DNA of 64,000 nucleotides from Taxillus chinensis. Taxonomy: Eukaryota > Streptophyta > Magnoliopsida > Santalales > Loranthaceae. Of the stretch, positions 1 through 11,946 are shown piece after piece. The stretch is taken from the NCBI GenBank assembly GCA_023512835.1, contig CM042088.1:30901164-30965163 (forward strand), written 5' to 3'. The notes under the pieces are model-generated. The model saw only the letters and a program-made list of their open reading frames with translations, did not search any database and had not been told where the DNA came from. Each line of letters opens with the position of its first letter. The stretch's first letter is position 1. A program made the position numbers and the translations under genes.

Positions 1-408
1 ATGCAACAGAGAAAGAATTCATAAATGAAGGGAAAAAAGTAACTATGACTCCTTGAGTGTCTTGTTCCCAGCTAATAGTGTTTCAGAGTGCTGCAGATGC
101 TTCAATCCTTCAAAACCCCCTGAATTCAGCTCTCCATAAGCAATTACAAATTTTAGGTATTTTTCCAATTTTTTCTAACCCCTCTCGCTTCCAAAAACTC
201 ACTTATATAGCCTCCAGCAACTAGGGCAATAGTAAAAATGAAAATGCATCCCTTTAGCTGAGTTTAATCACAGCCCTATAGGTGTAAACCCTCGCAACTT
301 GTGTAACTGTCTAATTAAAAATGTTGGGTGTGGGATGTTGTGTTGCAGACTTAGAAATAGTGCTTGTTGGCTCATAATCAATGCGACTCTAATAGAAAAT
401 GACTTGGT

Positions 409-765
409 TCGGTGAACTAAAGCTTCACCTGGCCATCTTCAAAACTCACCAAACTAGAAACAAAAGTGATATATTGATACTTGAATCAAAGGAATATGAG
501 TCAATCATATTTGGTCGAGTGAATATGCCTTCACCCGACCATCTTCAAATCTTACCCGACCAAAAGGGCGAATTATCTACTAAGGCTTCAATCGACGAAA
601 TCCATCTTCAGAACACTTGGTTGGGTGAACAAGCTTACCCCAACCATATTCAAATCTCACCCGTCCAGAAGGCAAAGTTATCTATGAAAGCTTGTATCGA
701 CAAAATCCAACTTTAGAACACTTGGTCGGGTAAACATCCTTCACCCGACCAACTCCAAAGTTCCT
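409..765. repeat. Hairpin-bearing tandem repeat, unit about 107-113 bp
   Basis: Units start near 512, 609 and 722 with a weaker one near 409. Each opens with a short inverted repeat of the form GGTCGGGTGAA - 5 to 7 nt - TTCACCCGACC, followed by a conserved stretch that includes CTTCAATCGACGAAATCCA-like sequence and ends in GAACACTT. In the second unit the left arm is GGTTG and the right arm CAACC, so the stem is kept by paired changes. No protein product is likely. The array is probably part of an old LTR. Confidence 0.6.
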
Positions 766-2379
766 ATTTGTGGTCTGAGTAGTCCGAATATGAAATAATA
801 AGCTTGGTCGGATGAATTTGTCCTTTCATCAAATCCCAGCCATATTTTGTTGTTTAGTTGCTAGAAGCCTCAGTCTCTTACTTCCATTTAGAAATCAAGC
901 TCCATTTGGTGGTAAGGGCATTAGATAGAAAATATGGTGACAAAGATGTATAATTCATGTCATATACACCTAAAATTGCCCTAAAGTAGTGGTCTACATG
1001 ACCACTATCAATGCCACTATGAATTGAACCTAAGACCTCCTTCTAACCACAACAATGGTCTAACCACTAAGCTAGGTGACTATTGTTTGCTATTTTCATG
1101 TAACATGAATATATACTTGACATCTAGACCATCTAGGTCACACTAACATATACAAACTCATATATATGTATCAACACACACAAATGCCAACACCTTTTAC
1201 TTTATCGTATTTAGGTTTAAGATTATACTAGAAACATGATTCCCTGCCTCATAAATGCTTAAAGTAACAGTCTTCATCGCCCAGATCCAACAAGTCATCT
1301 CTCTATTGCATTTTGGCGCCTCTACCACTCTCAAACTCTCTTACAACTACCAAAAGTGTGAAAAGAATGTTTTGGAGGTCTTTTATAGAGTGAGGAGTCT
1401 TAGTCACACCCTAACACTCATTAATGAAGCTTAACTTGTCTAGTAAGTAAACCTTGCCTTTTCAGAGTCCTAGTCTAGTAGAACACCACTAACTTAGCTT
1501 TTAAGAAAACTCTTAATGCAACAAAAATACCAAAAAGGTCCTTCATTAAAATCAATCCCACATTTCTTTTACTATAATAAAATATTTAAATTAAATGAAC
1601 CCAAAATGCGATCTTAAATGACAAAATTGCCCTTTATGGCCCCGAACTCCAAATCAGGCCCAAAGATAGTCAAAATTCTTCATTTAATGTGTACATTGTT
1701 GTACCAATATCCACTAACCAAAAAGAGGTCTCTATCAAATGACTAACCCCTAGAACCTTCAAATGCGAGTCCTCACAAGCTAGTCCTATATGGGAACTCG
1801 GTTGACCAGCTAATACTCAAACTAGCAAAATATCACAACCAAAGCCCATAAATGCTATGAGGTTCTCAACCCACAACTGTATCTATATCAAATAACATTT
1901 CATGCCAAGCAAACAATAATATTCTATACCAAGAAAAAGGTGTAAGGATTTATTTAATGCACAACTATAGGAGTTTCAAGGCTTTGGAATCACGCAAAGG
2001 AGAAGAACCAGAAAAATAGGGTATTCTGGTAATTAAAACACACTGGAAACACCAACTAGTCAATGTCGACCACCCCATAGGTTGACATTGACAACACCCT
2101 TTGGTCAAGGTCTACCATATTGCATATTAACCACCCCTACTCTACTAGGTCGACCACATCGACCAAACCCAATCAAGTTGATCAAACCGACCAAACTCAA
2201 CCGAGTAAATCACGTTGTCTGCACTTGCCTAGTCATGCCTTTTAATTGTTATTCGACAAACTCCAGTCCAAGGACCCCAAGAATGCAGTTTTTAACATAA
2301 ATTCACCCCTAAAATGGGTTTCTACCAACTCATAGTTATGTTAGGTTACCAGTACAATCTATAATCTAAGGTTTTATAC

Positions 2380-2780
2380 TCAAATCGATTTTTCTTCAAA
2401 ATCTATGGTTCATGTTAACCGCATAAATCATGCTCAAATCGTACATAGCCAACGTGATAATTGATGTAAGAAGCTAGGAACGCCTATCTGGAGTGATTCT
2501 AACTGATCCAATGAACTCAAAACAGCCCAAATCGAAGACTCCAAGCTCCTCCACCAAGCTAGCTCTTGTCTCTCTCTCTCTCTCTCTCTCTCTAGCTCTC
2601 CAACACACGTCCACTGTAATGTTACGTGGAAGCTTCATTTTCTTTTTCTTATTTATATTTTTTCTTATTTCCTTAATTAATAAATACTCAAAATAATAAA
2701 TGCTTCTTGGGGTTATGAACTCCAAATTAAACTCAATTACTGTCAAAATGCTTGAACTGATGAGCACATCAACATCTAGA
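2380..2780 (-). repeat. LTR-like fragment related to the 4.2-6.7 kb LTR
   Basis: The order of short shared blocks matches about 6000-6360: a GGTTCATG block, a CCTATCTGG block, a pyrimidine-rich (CT)n block, a TATA-like stretch on the minus strand, a TTAATTAATAA-CACTCAAAAT block, and an AACTCCAAATT block followed by GAGCAC. This implies a diverged LTR of the same superfamily, also on the minus strand. The outer ends are not recognisable. Confidence 0.4.
2569..2593. repeat. (TC)n microsatellite
   Basis: An uninterrupted TC dinucleotide run of about 12 units. It sits in the LTR-like fragment at the place where related LTRs carry a CT/GA-rich leader. On the minus strand it reads as a GA-rich stretch downstream of a TATA-like motif. 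Confidence 0.9.
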
Positions 2781-3719
2781 TGATCTCATTCACTAATAAG
2801 AACTATCTCATGGAGCGATCAAAACATGAGTTTCTACAAAATAGGTTAATTGCCTTACAACATTTCTAGTATCCCCTACCTAGCAAGCTCATATCAGATA
2901 GTCTTCGTGTCAGACAAGTTTCCTCTCGAACAAGTTCATATTAAAGAGTTTTTATGCCAGACAAGTCTTTGTGACTAATAAGCTTCCTCTCGAACAAGCT
3001 AGTACCTAACCAGTCATCAATCCACTATTAGTTTACTAGCTTCAATATATTGTCGGATCGTCTAATGCTTGACCCACTTTAATCTACTGTCAAATAAATT
3101 GTTGATGTTATGCTTGAACACTATTTGTGAGAATTGTTCATCAAGTTAGTCAAAAGTTTGTTTGCTCATTGTGTCATGTTCAAGGTAACTTTATTGGTCT
3201 GGGCCTTTGTGTTTTGGAGCCCTAGATTTTGTGGAAACCAAAGACTCATCCAAATCTCTATGAATTGGTTATTAGGATTTTGTTAAGAGGGTATACAAAA
3301 AACAACTTTGTAGCAAGCATAATGTCACGATCAGGAGCCTCACAGCACTTCTTTGTATCATAATTGTATCATTTATAATGGTGGTATAGCGTAGCAAGTG
3401 AGTTAGAACATATATAGTCAATTTATACTTTCGCACCAACTTGATGTCTCCTGGTGCAGTTGTAAAATTGTTTTAAATCTTATATGTAAAACAAGGCTGT
3501 AGTGTTAAAACTTGTACTTAATATTTGTTCTAATATAAGTTTTCTCATTTTTAGGCATTCTCTACAACTTTCGCTAATCGTTGTCCGTTGTCCCAAACGA
3601 CTCTAGACATTCACTCGAACTTAAAAGGCTTACTTAGTTCACGAAGTTTCCGCTAAGTGACTAAGTGTCGCACGAATTAGCTCGTCGTAAGTATAACTTT
3701 GTGACAGGACAGTTGGCCA

Positions 3720-4147
3720 ATGAGTCTTCATTCTGAGATGGAGTGCCATGATGCATTATGGGCCGGTCACCCAGGCATGGCACGTGCACTCACCCTCATT
3801 AATCGATACTATTATTGGCCGCAAATGTCAGATGATGTCAAGGCATATGTAAAAACTTATCTTGTTTGCCAGCAAGATAACATAGAGCAGCAGCAGCCTG
3901 TGGGACTTTTGGAACCCTTTCCGATTCCCAAACGACCGTGGGAAAGTGTCTCAATGGATTTCATTGTGGCCCTACCCAACTCCAACGGATTTGGGAACAT
4001 TATGGTGGTGGTGGATAAGTTCAGCAAGTATCCAATGTTCATTCCAACATCACCTGATTGCTGATGAAGTAGTTCGCCTATTTTTCAAGAATGTAGTGAA
4101 GTTATGGGGAATTATGAAAAGCATCATCAGTGACCGAGTCCCACACT
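3720..4147 (+). pseudogene. Ty3/gypsy integrase fragment
   Basis: The translation shows the start of a gypsy integrase. An H2C2-type zinc-binding region (a HDALWAGHPG stretch, then YYYWPQM, then LVCQQD, with the first Cys of the pair replaced by Tyr) is followed by the catalytic-core beginning ERF-like 'RPWESVSMDFIVALP' with the first Asp, and 'VVVDKFSKYPMFIP'. A single frame change near 4055 moves the reading to a second frame carrying 'DEVVRLFFKNVVKLWG' and ending in an 'ISDR' motif, where the second catalytic Asp would lie. Sequence stops matching at about 4140, next to a foldback. No LTR or RT of this element is present, so this is an isolated relic. In the family the protein inserts element cDNA into chromosomes; this piece cannot do so. 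Confidence 0.85.
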
Positions 4148-4202
4148 AGTGAAAACCCTCACCCTGTGACTTTGTCATGGGGTCAGGGTTTTCACCCGTG
4201 CG
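4143..4202. repeat. Foldback (imperfect inverted repeat) at the integrase break point
   Basis: The two arms read GTGAAAACCCT-ACCC-TGAC and its near complement, about 22 nt each around a 3-nt centre, with three mismatches in the arms. Pairing extends outwards through CACTAGTG/CACGGGTG. It lies exactly where the integrase similarity ends. It could be a very short non-autonomous element or the product of a rearrangement. No target duplication is clear. Confidence 0.55.
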
Positions 4203-4226
4203 ACACTTGGTCACCCTGGTGGATGT

Positions 4227-6661
4227 TGTCAAGCCCCCGAATCCCAGGGAACCCAAAATCAAGAACATGACTTTCCGTTGCCCACAACCAAAAGGTTAAG
4301 GGGTTGGTGACTAGCACCAATAGAGATTACACCACAGGTGTTATCTCAATTATGCAACCCTATACAGCCATACATCAAGGGTAATCTTGTACTTTCCTAT
4401 ACATCAACATGGACACAATATGTCAAACAATCATACAGACATCACACCACAAACAATATGCAAATATAACTGTCCACGGACCAATATCTGGGATATAATA
4501 CATAATATAATAAGAACTCATACATTAGAGTAGTGGGTACGTCCTCTTAGAAGAAAGTCCTCCACTAGTTCTGGGTCATACCTGAAAAGGGTAAACAACA
4601 AAGTAGGGGTGAGCTACAAGCTCAGTAGGTGACCCCTAAAACTCCACATCTTGCAAACATATAAGTCTATACTATATGCTCAGTGTACACATGCATTGTG
4701 TTGTGTACATAATCATCTCGAGTTTGCCTACAAACAAATATCAGGACAGCTTGTCCATGATCCTCAATAGGATCCCAGCTTAAGGCACTCAACCCTAGCT
4801 CCTTGAGCTCAACGGCTTAACTCAGGTCATAGCCTGTCATCACGAGCTCAAAAGCTCAACCCAGGCCTTAGCCTGTCACCAGGAGCTCAATAGCTCAACC
4901 CAGGCCTTAACCTATCAAGTCAACCACATAACACAACCTATGCATCACAGTGAGAACACAACCAAGTCATGGAGCCCAAGGCCCAAATCCTCAAACCAAC
5001 ATACTAACACCAGTATGACACTTAGCTCACAACACTCCCTTTATAACTAAGGCCAGTCTTCACAAATATGTCCTCATGCCTTGACCAAGGAAAAGGATGT
5101 TTGTAGAAATTGTTTTCTTGCAATAATTAATCCTGACATTGGGTCCCCATATCATAACTAAGAGAATCTGATTTTTGGGGATTTTTCTAAGAGGTTTAAC
5201 TCCACTTTCCAAAAAGTCACTGCTATGAAAAACTGGATATTTCCAGACTTTACACTAAATTCCATTTTTCAGTAGGAATTTGATTTTCTAGTGCTTTCTT
5301 TGAATTTGAAAGGGGAGTATTTCATTATTCACATTATAACTAATACTTAAATGTGGAGAGGCATAATGGTTTACGATGTAAATGGTCCTACTACGTCATG
5401 AAACTGCTAACCCGAAGCTGCAGAACTACTGGATCAGGAGATTTGAATCTCAGACTTGAAGACTCGAAGATCTGACTAGAAGGTTTGACCCAAAGGTTTG
5501 ATGAGAAGGTTTGATGAGAAGGTTTGGCTCGAAGGTTTGACCTTCAACCCTTCAACTTTCAACCTTCAACCTGTCGACACTTCAACCCTCTGAACCTTCG
5601 TTGTGACCCTTTGAACCTTCAACCCTTTTACTTCGCCTAGGGTACTGTTCATCGTCATTTTTGCCTATTCTTCGTCTGGAATCAACCAAGCGACCTCAAA
5701 CAACCATAAACACCCTTTTAAATCAACAAACCACAATATATACCCCAATACGCGTCCTTAATGCCTTCTCACATGGTAACAATAGAAACACACATATATA
5801 TTATTTTTACAGATTATATTCATCTAGATGTAGATTTAGCTTGTCATGGTTGACTTCTCAACCCTTATGAAATACACAGTTATAAACCCCTAGATTTCAT
5901 AAATAAATACCCACAAAGATATAAATCAGATCTTAACCACCGATCTTATGATAAACCACCAGATTTAACCTAAAATCTGGATTTTCCCCAAATTCCCCAA
6001 AACCCAAGGTTCATGCTATATTTCATATCATAACAAAATTCGTGCATATCGAGAACATAATCAAGAGAAGAAGTACAGGAACACCTATCTGGTACTGATT
6101 TATGGATGAACCAACCCCAAAATCCAAGCTCTATGCTCTCTTTACTCTCTCTCTCGACAACACGCTGGGAGACTATCTCTCTCTCCCTATTTATATTTTC
6201 CAGCTAATTATTTAATTCTTTAATTAATAAGCACTCAAAATTATACAACTAGCCTTCCAAGGTCCCAAACTCCAAATTGGACCCAACTATAGCCAAAATA
6301 CTCATATCATTGAGCACGATATCAAAATGATATCTTCATTACCAAATCAAGACTATCTTATAAATCAACCCAAACATAGGTTTTTTCGTCTTCAAAAATA
6401 AAACACATGCCCAAAGGACATCGCAAAATTCAAACTTAAACACCGCACAATAACAAAACACAAAACATGATCATCAACATGATCACCAACCACATAGGTG
6501 CAATGCAACTCACAACAAGCCAAAAAGAACCCGCATTTGGAACAAGATCCAACAAACAATAAGCTAAACTACATCTTAATCATAACCACCTATAGTTGCA
6601 AATCATTATATGCAAAACAAGTGCATAAAACGTAACTCATACCTCAGGGAAGGCCCTCACA
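4227..6661 (-). mobile_element. Ty3/gypsy LTR (3' LTR of a truncated minus-strand chromovirus)
   Basis: On the minus strand the segment begins TGTGAGGGCC directly after a chromodomain-encoding stub and ends GGGGGCTTGACA, a typical plant gypsy LTR end. The length is 2435 bp. Near 6187-6195 it holds a minus-strand TATA box (TATAAATAG), followed by a GA-rich leader. At 4610-4624 is a TGAGC-5 nt-GCTCA hairpin shared with other LTRs in the window. Internal tandem repeats of about 53 bp lie near 4780-4920 (AGCTCAACCCAGGCCTTAGCC), and a run of GGTTTGA repeats near 5480-5545. The rest of the element is missing on the gag-pol side. Confidence 0.7.
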
Positions 6662-6663
6662 TC

Positions 6664-6781
6664 CTCTGCACCATAGGACTGATCGTCCTCGAATAGCTCA
6701 GGATGAAGAACCCGCATTTGGCTCTTTTTCTCCCAAGTTTGCTCCTCCATGCCTCGGTGTCGCCATAACACCCAGACCAGT
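6664..6781 (-). pseudogene. Chromodomain stub at the end of a chromovirus pol
   Basis: Minus-strand translation gives VLWRHRGMEEQTWE, then QMRVLHPELFEDD, which matches the last strand and helix of the group II chromodomain at the C terminus of plant chromovirus integrases. It is immediately followed by the LTR at 4227-6661, the expected order. Upstream of about 6781 the similarity stops, so nearly all of gag-pol is lost. In the family this domain is thought to guide integration to heterochromatin. Confidence 0.7.
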
Positions 6782-7663
6782 GTAATTTAATCTGTAGTTT
6801 GTTATTTTTTGCCAATAAGTTTCAATCTACATAGAAAGGGGTGTGCACAATCTGGTTTATGAACATAAATTTGAACCAAAATTATTTATTTTGGTTTAAT
6901 ATGACATGTTATCGATGAAGCTAGTTCATTTGACATAAAACACAAAACCACCTTATGAGGATTAATCAGAATTTTAAAGCTAGGGTCCTGAAATTTTGTT
7001 GGTTTCATTTTTATTATAAATCTTTAGTGATTATTGTAATTTGAAGGCATCAAAATGAGTAATGAAGTATTATAAATCTCAAATGTGACTTTAATAATTT
7101 GTAGTCGTCCAATTATTGCATGAAAATTCTTACTAATGCTTTGATTCATAATTAATCGGATTTCATGTAATTGATGGGGGTTTGTGGTTTGGTATAATGT
7201 ATAAGTTTTGAGGAAAATAAGACCAAAAAGGAAAGTTGGTGGGGTGTTATTTACCCCCTTTTATTCTTCCTTAAATGTTAAATTGACATTATTTTTGTTG
7301 ATGGTAACATTGTTGTTTCTCACTTAACCTTTCCAGCTCCCAAGAATGGAAAATTGCCCCTTTAGTGTATATATCCACTGTGAGTATGGAATTTGTTTTA
7401 ATAGTAGGTCGCTAAAATATGTCAAAACACATATACAAAGGACAATATTATAGATGAGCAATTATAAAATATGTGCATAGCCTGTTTCCTTGCTTGCGTG
7501 ATGTAGATAGAGTAGCTAGTTTTGACATTCCAAGAAACACTTATTAAGCTTAGGACTGCTAACTGGCTTATCGTTTGATATATTAATCTTGTAAATTTAT
7601 ATTTATATTAATATATTAAACTTGATTAGTTTGGTATATAGATGTCTAACTCTTATGTCATTT
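6782..7663. other. AT-rich stretch, no gene seen
   Basis: No protein similarity that I can recognise. The end of this stretch (TTTTGCAG just before 7670) looks like an intron 3' end leading into the CACTA-like coding remnant, so part of it may be intron of that element. Confidence 0.4.
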
Positions 7664-7882
7664 TGCAGGTCAAGAGATAAAGGAAAATGCTTGAATTGAG
7701 GAGAAGTACGGTTAAGAGATGATGCTCATGAAGGAATAGATGGCTGAAATGATGCTAGTATGATTTCTACATTAGTTAGCACTCCGGATTTGATTATAGA
7801 GTTGCTAGCTCAGGGTTTATCTCAGCTTCTAGTGCCAAATAAGACCTTGGCACTAGATTCATTCCAACCATATGATGGGTGA
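7664..7882 (+). pseudogene. Probable CACTA (En/Spm-like) coding remnant
   Basis: After a TTTTGCAG acceptor-like site, one frame reads as a charged, methionine-rich coiled-coil stretch (EIKENA, EEKYG, EMMLMKE, MAEMML) broken by three stops. This pattern is common near the C terminus of accessory proteins of plant CACTA elements. It is followed about 170 bp downstream by repeated subterminal motifs, the normal layout of a CACTA 3' end. The identification rests on style and layout, not on a catalytic motif, so it could be another element. Confidence 0.35.
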
Positions 7883-8039
7883 ATAAATGTACAATATTTA
7901 ACTAGCACATAATTTTCTATCAATTTTAGTTTATATGGATATATATCATTTTGTGGATTTTATTTTATATGGATATATATTTTTTTTGAATTTTATTTAT
8001 ACATTGATATATTGTTTTTGAATAAAATTTAAAACTGTC

Positions 8040-8545
8040 ACAAATAATATTTAGGGACAAAAAATAGTTCGTCGCAATTTAGCGGATGGATAAAAAAAGT
8101 ATCTCAAATAGTATTTAGGGACAGATAATAAAAAAATATCTCAAATAATATTTAGAAACAGATAAAAAAGTATCCTAAATGGTATTTAGGGGTGGATAAA
8201 ACCATCACAAAATTGGTTGTAAACGAAATTTACTTTGGGATAGAAAAAACTCTTGCAAACAATTTGGGATAGAACAAACTGTTGTTCACAATTTGGGACG
8301 GAAAGAATTGTTTCAAATATTTGTAAATTTAATTAATTAACTAGATTAACTTTGGGATGACAACAGTCATCGTAAAAAAAATGGGACAAAAAGATAATTT
8401 CCGTACCTGAAATTCCATTTGGGACCGTGGCAATTGAAACAGCTATGCGATGACTTAAAACCACCGTAAATACTGATTTGGAACGAAATTGTGTCTCTAT
8501 TAGGGATGGTTCTGAGTACGTCTCAATACCTATTTTTTTTTTTTG
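8040..8545. repeat. Subterminal repeat array, possible CACTA 3' end
   Basis: Short degenerate motifs of the type TATTTAGGGACAGA and TTTGGGAYRRAA recur at least nine times, for example near 8050, 8115, 8155, 8183, 8235, 8264, 8295 and 8350. The stretch ends in a T-run followed by GTGCATG, which may be a decayed terminal inverted repeat. CACTA elements have such subterminal repeats as transposase binding sites. No intact CACTA terminus is visible. Confidence 0.45.
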
Positions 8546-8703
8546 TGCATGTTATAAAAAAATAATTTCTTTACTCAAAATCCCAATTTTAATAAAATAA
8601 CACTTTATTTAGAAAATATGTATACTAAACCCACTTTGTTAGCCAAATTATGTTTTTAAAAATAAAATCATGTTTTGAAACGTTTGTACTAAACAGGTAC
8701 TAA

Positions 8704-9118
8704 GAGCACTAGTAGTAGATTCCCTATATAAGTCTGTTTCCTTAAATTTAGGGGAAAAAAGTTAAAAAGTCATAAAATCATTCCCACAGCAGATGCCCTA
8801 TATTTAACTTTCTCTATAGGGTTTGTACAGTGTTTCCCAATATATTGGGAAACACTATTCACTTCCTATAATTATTAAATTATATTTAAAAATTTTCTCT
8901 CACCTATCTCCTTCACGTTTCCCATAATATTAACTTTTATTTCATATTAAATTATAAAAAATTATTATTAAATAAAATAAGTGATATAAAATATTATTTT
9001 AATAATATAGAGTTTGATTTAGGGAATCTATTGTGATATATATTTGTATAGGGAAGCAAAAAGTAGTTTAAAACTGTAAAATTTAGGAAAACTTATAGGA
9101 TAGCTGCTGCTAGTGTCC
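8704..9118. mobile_element. Tourist-like MITE with TAA target duplication
   Basis: The left end GAGCACTAGTAGTAGATTCC and the right end, read in reverse complement (GGACACTAGCAGCAGCTATC), are imperfect terminal inverted repeats that continue about 40 bp inwards (CCTATA, AAGT, TTCCT, AAATTT blocks). Both ends are flanked by TAA (8701-8703 and 9119-9121), the trinucleotide duplication typical of PIF/Harbinger-derived Tourist MITEs. The 415 bp interior is AT-rich and non-coding. The element would depend on a transposase encoded elsewhere. Confidence 0.7.
8829..8856. repeat. Perfect 28-bp palindrome inside the MITE
   Basis: The half-site is AGTGTTTCCCAATA followed at once by its exact reverse complement with no spacer. 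It lies about a quarter of the way into the MITE and could extrude as a cruciform. It may be the scar of another foldback unit. Confidence 0.9.
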
Positions 9119-9121
9119 TAA

Positions 9122-9302
9122 AGTATTTTATGTTTAAGTTGAAAATTAGAATTAAAAAGTAAGAAAACTTGTTTAGTATGAGTTTTAATTAATGTATTCT
9201 ATTAAAATTTGATTTGAATTCTAATCTGAAAAACATTTCTATTTAATAGGAGAGAAAATGTGTTTTAAAATGAGTGTATTTTTTAAAACTGAATCTCACG
9301 AA

Positions 9303-9345
<43 letters not shown>

Positions 9346-11355
9346 TGAGTCTATGTAATAAAATAGAGAAAAAGTAAGAAATTTAAAAATATTTATTTAG
9401 GTCTTCCTCCAAAATTGAATTTAGATTTAAAAATAAAAAAATAATTAAAAATAACTTTTAAAAATAATTACAGGACTTACTGTTGAAATTTTTAAAAAAT
9501 TTATATTAATATTAAAGTAAAATGGGCCAACCATTTAAAAAAATTGCACACTGAAATTGTCGTCCCAAAACATGCACTTAAAAATTATTTTAAAAAATAA
9601 TTATAAAATTAAATAATTTTAAATTCTTCTAAATTTCTTATTTTAAACAAGAATTAGGTTTGACCGTGTAAAATCAATGGTAAAGAAGCACGAGCTTATT
9701 TATTTTCAACAACTAGTGCATATATAATTTTGATGGTTTGGTTTTTGTGAGGAATATGATCGTTTGTTTTTCATTTAAATCATCAATAAAATTCGATAGA
9801 ATGGGAGAAAAATGAAGTAATGAACTGTCACGAATGGAGGAAAACCTTTGAACAAAGGACTTCTTGTGCGTACCAATATGCGAGTTTCATTATTATTTTT
9901 GTTAAGAAGCCCAATACTTTATATTACGTATCTTATAATTTTCATGTTTTGTCGCTCCTTTTTCGGATTGGATAAGATCCATAAATCAATTTAAAGTGAC
10001 AAAAAAGAGGATTTTGCTTTTCATTTTAAAAGTTTTATGGCTGGTGAAATTATTTTTAAAAATAATAGGTCATATAAATTTAAACTTATTTAAAAATAAT
10101 AAAAATTAATTTAAACTTATAATTTTTTTAAATTATTTTTATTTTTAAAAATAATCATTATGATGCCAGGATAAAAAAAATATGATGATGAATTATTGGT
10201 CTGGGTGTTTGACATTTCATTAAAAGTGAAAAGGACAGCCTACCAATGCCACAGCGAAAACGTATTAATCAAACGAAAAAGATCCGGATCAGTAGAGGCA
10301 ATTTATTATTATTTCTAAAATTGTTATATTTTATCATAGTCCCTTTATTTTTATTTATTTCAGTGCATTTCTTTCGATGACCTTATCGTAAATTTATTTT
10401 TATAACCCCTTTGTTTATATACATGCATCAATATTTGGGGAAAAATTTTTGAAGAAAAATTTGTACCTAGAAAAGAGTAATGATATGTACCTCCCAATAA
10501 ACCAAAAAATTATTCCACCAGCGTATTGAAATACCATTGGCGTGTTTTGGTACACCATTCTGATTTTGTACTTCAAAATTAAAATTTGTGGGTGCCATGA
10601 ATTAAATTGCCCAAATAAATGTCAGTTAATCAATTTTATTCGAAATTTTTGTTTCAAGTAAACATATTGATCTTTAAAGCCCAATAAATCTCTGCTCTCT
10701 GGAATACAAATTTCGTGAAGAAGGTAGCTCAAAGTTCAAGCACTTCACTGTCAACAAATAATTTCAACGCACACAACTCTTAAAAATTCACAAACAAATA
10801 CATAACGACCTTATTCCTTAATTCTACAAGTACAAAATAACCTAAATATTTTTTAATGACAAAGCCCATCCTCTAGTCCTCTCTAGAAGAAAGCAACACC
10901 CTACCAAGCGTCACCCATGCCCTCAGTTCCCTTGGTTGAAGACTCATTCCTACCAAGAAAACAATGGCACATTACGATATACCGTAATCATATGCTTGCA
11001 TAAAAGGATGATGATTTCAATCAAAGAAATCTTGTTGGAGTCATGGAGTGTTTGAAATGTCTAAGAAAGACAGTAGAGTTACACCGAAGCAAAGGTGAAT
11101 TAGTGCATTCACAAAATTAAATCTCTTAAGTATAAAACTTTTAATTCTAATTATGAGTAATGTATATTCTTTTAATCTTTTGCTTAAACAAGAGTTATGC
11201 CAAATATATAAGGTTATGATTGATATGTTACTATCTACTAATCGTGACATTTTTAATAATTACTTGTCAATCATAAGAACATCTTCAATTATCTTTCTAT
11301 ATGACTTTCTATCAAGTTAATTCTATACTTTTGTTGTTTTAATTATATTCTTAAT
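9122..11355. other. AT-rich intergenic stretch, no gene
   Basis: Very AT-rich with poly-A/T runs and no reading frame with recognisable similarity. It holds a TA microsatellite at 9309-9341 and nothing else I can name. Confidence 0.6.
9309..9341. repeat. (TA)n microsatellite
   Basis: About 16 perfect TA units within an AT-rich context. Confidence 0.95.
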
Positions 11356-11765
11356 GTCACGACCCGAGAATTCGGGACGTTTTTCAGTGGCACAACCCAG
11401 AAATGTATTCGTGCTACTTGAAGTAGAGGGGTTGGTTGAAGCGTAGATGGTGCGCAGCGGGAAGCTCCAATCAGTTGGTGTTGGAGAATGGATGGAGCCC
11501 CTTCGGAGTTCAAACGTGCCGACCCAGTTGAATGAGGGGAGCACACCGCTAGTAGAAGACTTGATGTTGAAGAAGGAATTTGGTCATCCTCACACAAACT
11601 GGTTAGAAACTGGAGTTGTTCTCCTAATGAGCCCAGTGGCAGTGCGAAACCAGTCTATGTGCGCTTCAACCCTCAAAGGCTAAACTTAGTGGACCGTAAA
11701 TAGAGAAGCTAAGTGCCGCAATGGGATGAGAGGCGCAAGAAACCTGACCCTGTAACACTAAATAC
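11356..11765. other. GC-richer island beginning with an LTR-end-like motif
   Basis: The left edge reads TGTCACGACCCGAGAATTC, which on the minus strand is GGGTCGTGACA, the ending common to plant gypsy LTRs. A CCCGA-GAAT-TCGGG hairpin is included. About 400 bp here are clearly less AT-rich than both sides. There is a short frame at 11447-11683 that I do not recognise. Probably a fragment of an LTR or element leader. Confidence 0.35.
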
Positions 11766-11909
11766 TCCCTAAATTAGGTAACTTTCTAAAATGCTCCCTA
11801 TGTATACGAAGTCATAGTCATTCCCTAAATTAATTTTATTAATATTTTAATACAATAAAAAATTAATTAGTTACATAAAAAAGTAACTGTTTAAATTAAA
11901 AGTTTAAAA

Positions 11910-11913
<4 letters not shown>

Positions 11914-11942
<29 letters not shown>
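11914..11942. repeat. (TA)n microsatellite
   Basis: About 14 TA units in AT-rich sequence; no gene nearby. Confidence 0.95.

Positions 11943-11946
<4 letters not shown>

Larger units (their letters stand above)
1..3715. other. AT-rich intergenic repeat debris, no gene
   Basis: No open reading frame here resembles a known protein. The sequence is AT-rich with stop codons in all frames. TATA-like motifs on the minus strand (around 1381-1392 and 2649-2660), and similarity of about 2380-2780 to part of the LTR at 4227-6661, suggest decayed LTRs in reverse orientation. Apart from the repeats listed separately I see nothing I can name. Confidence 0.6.
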
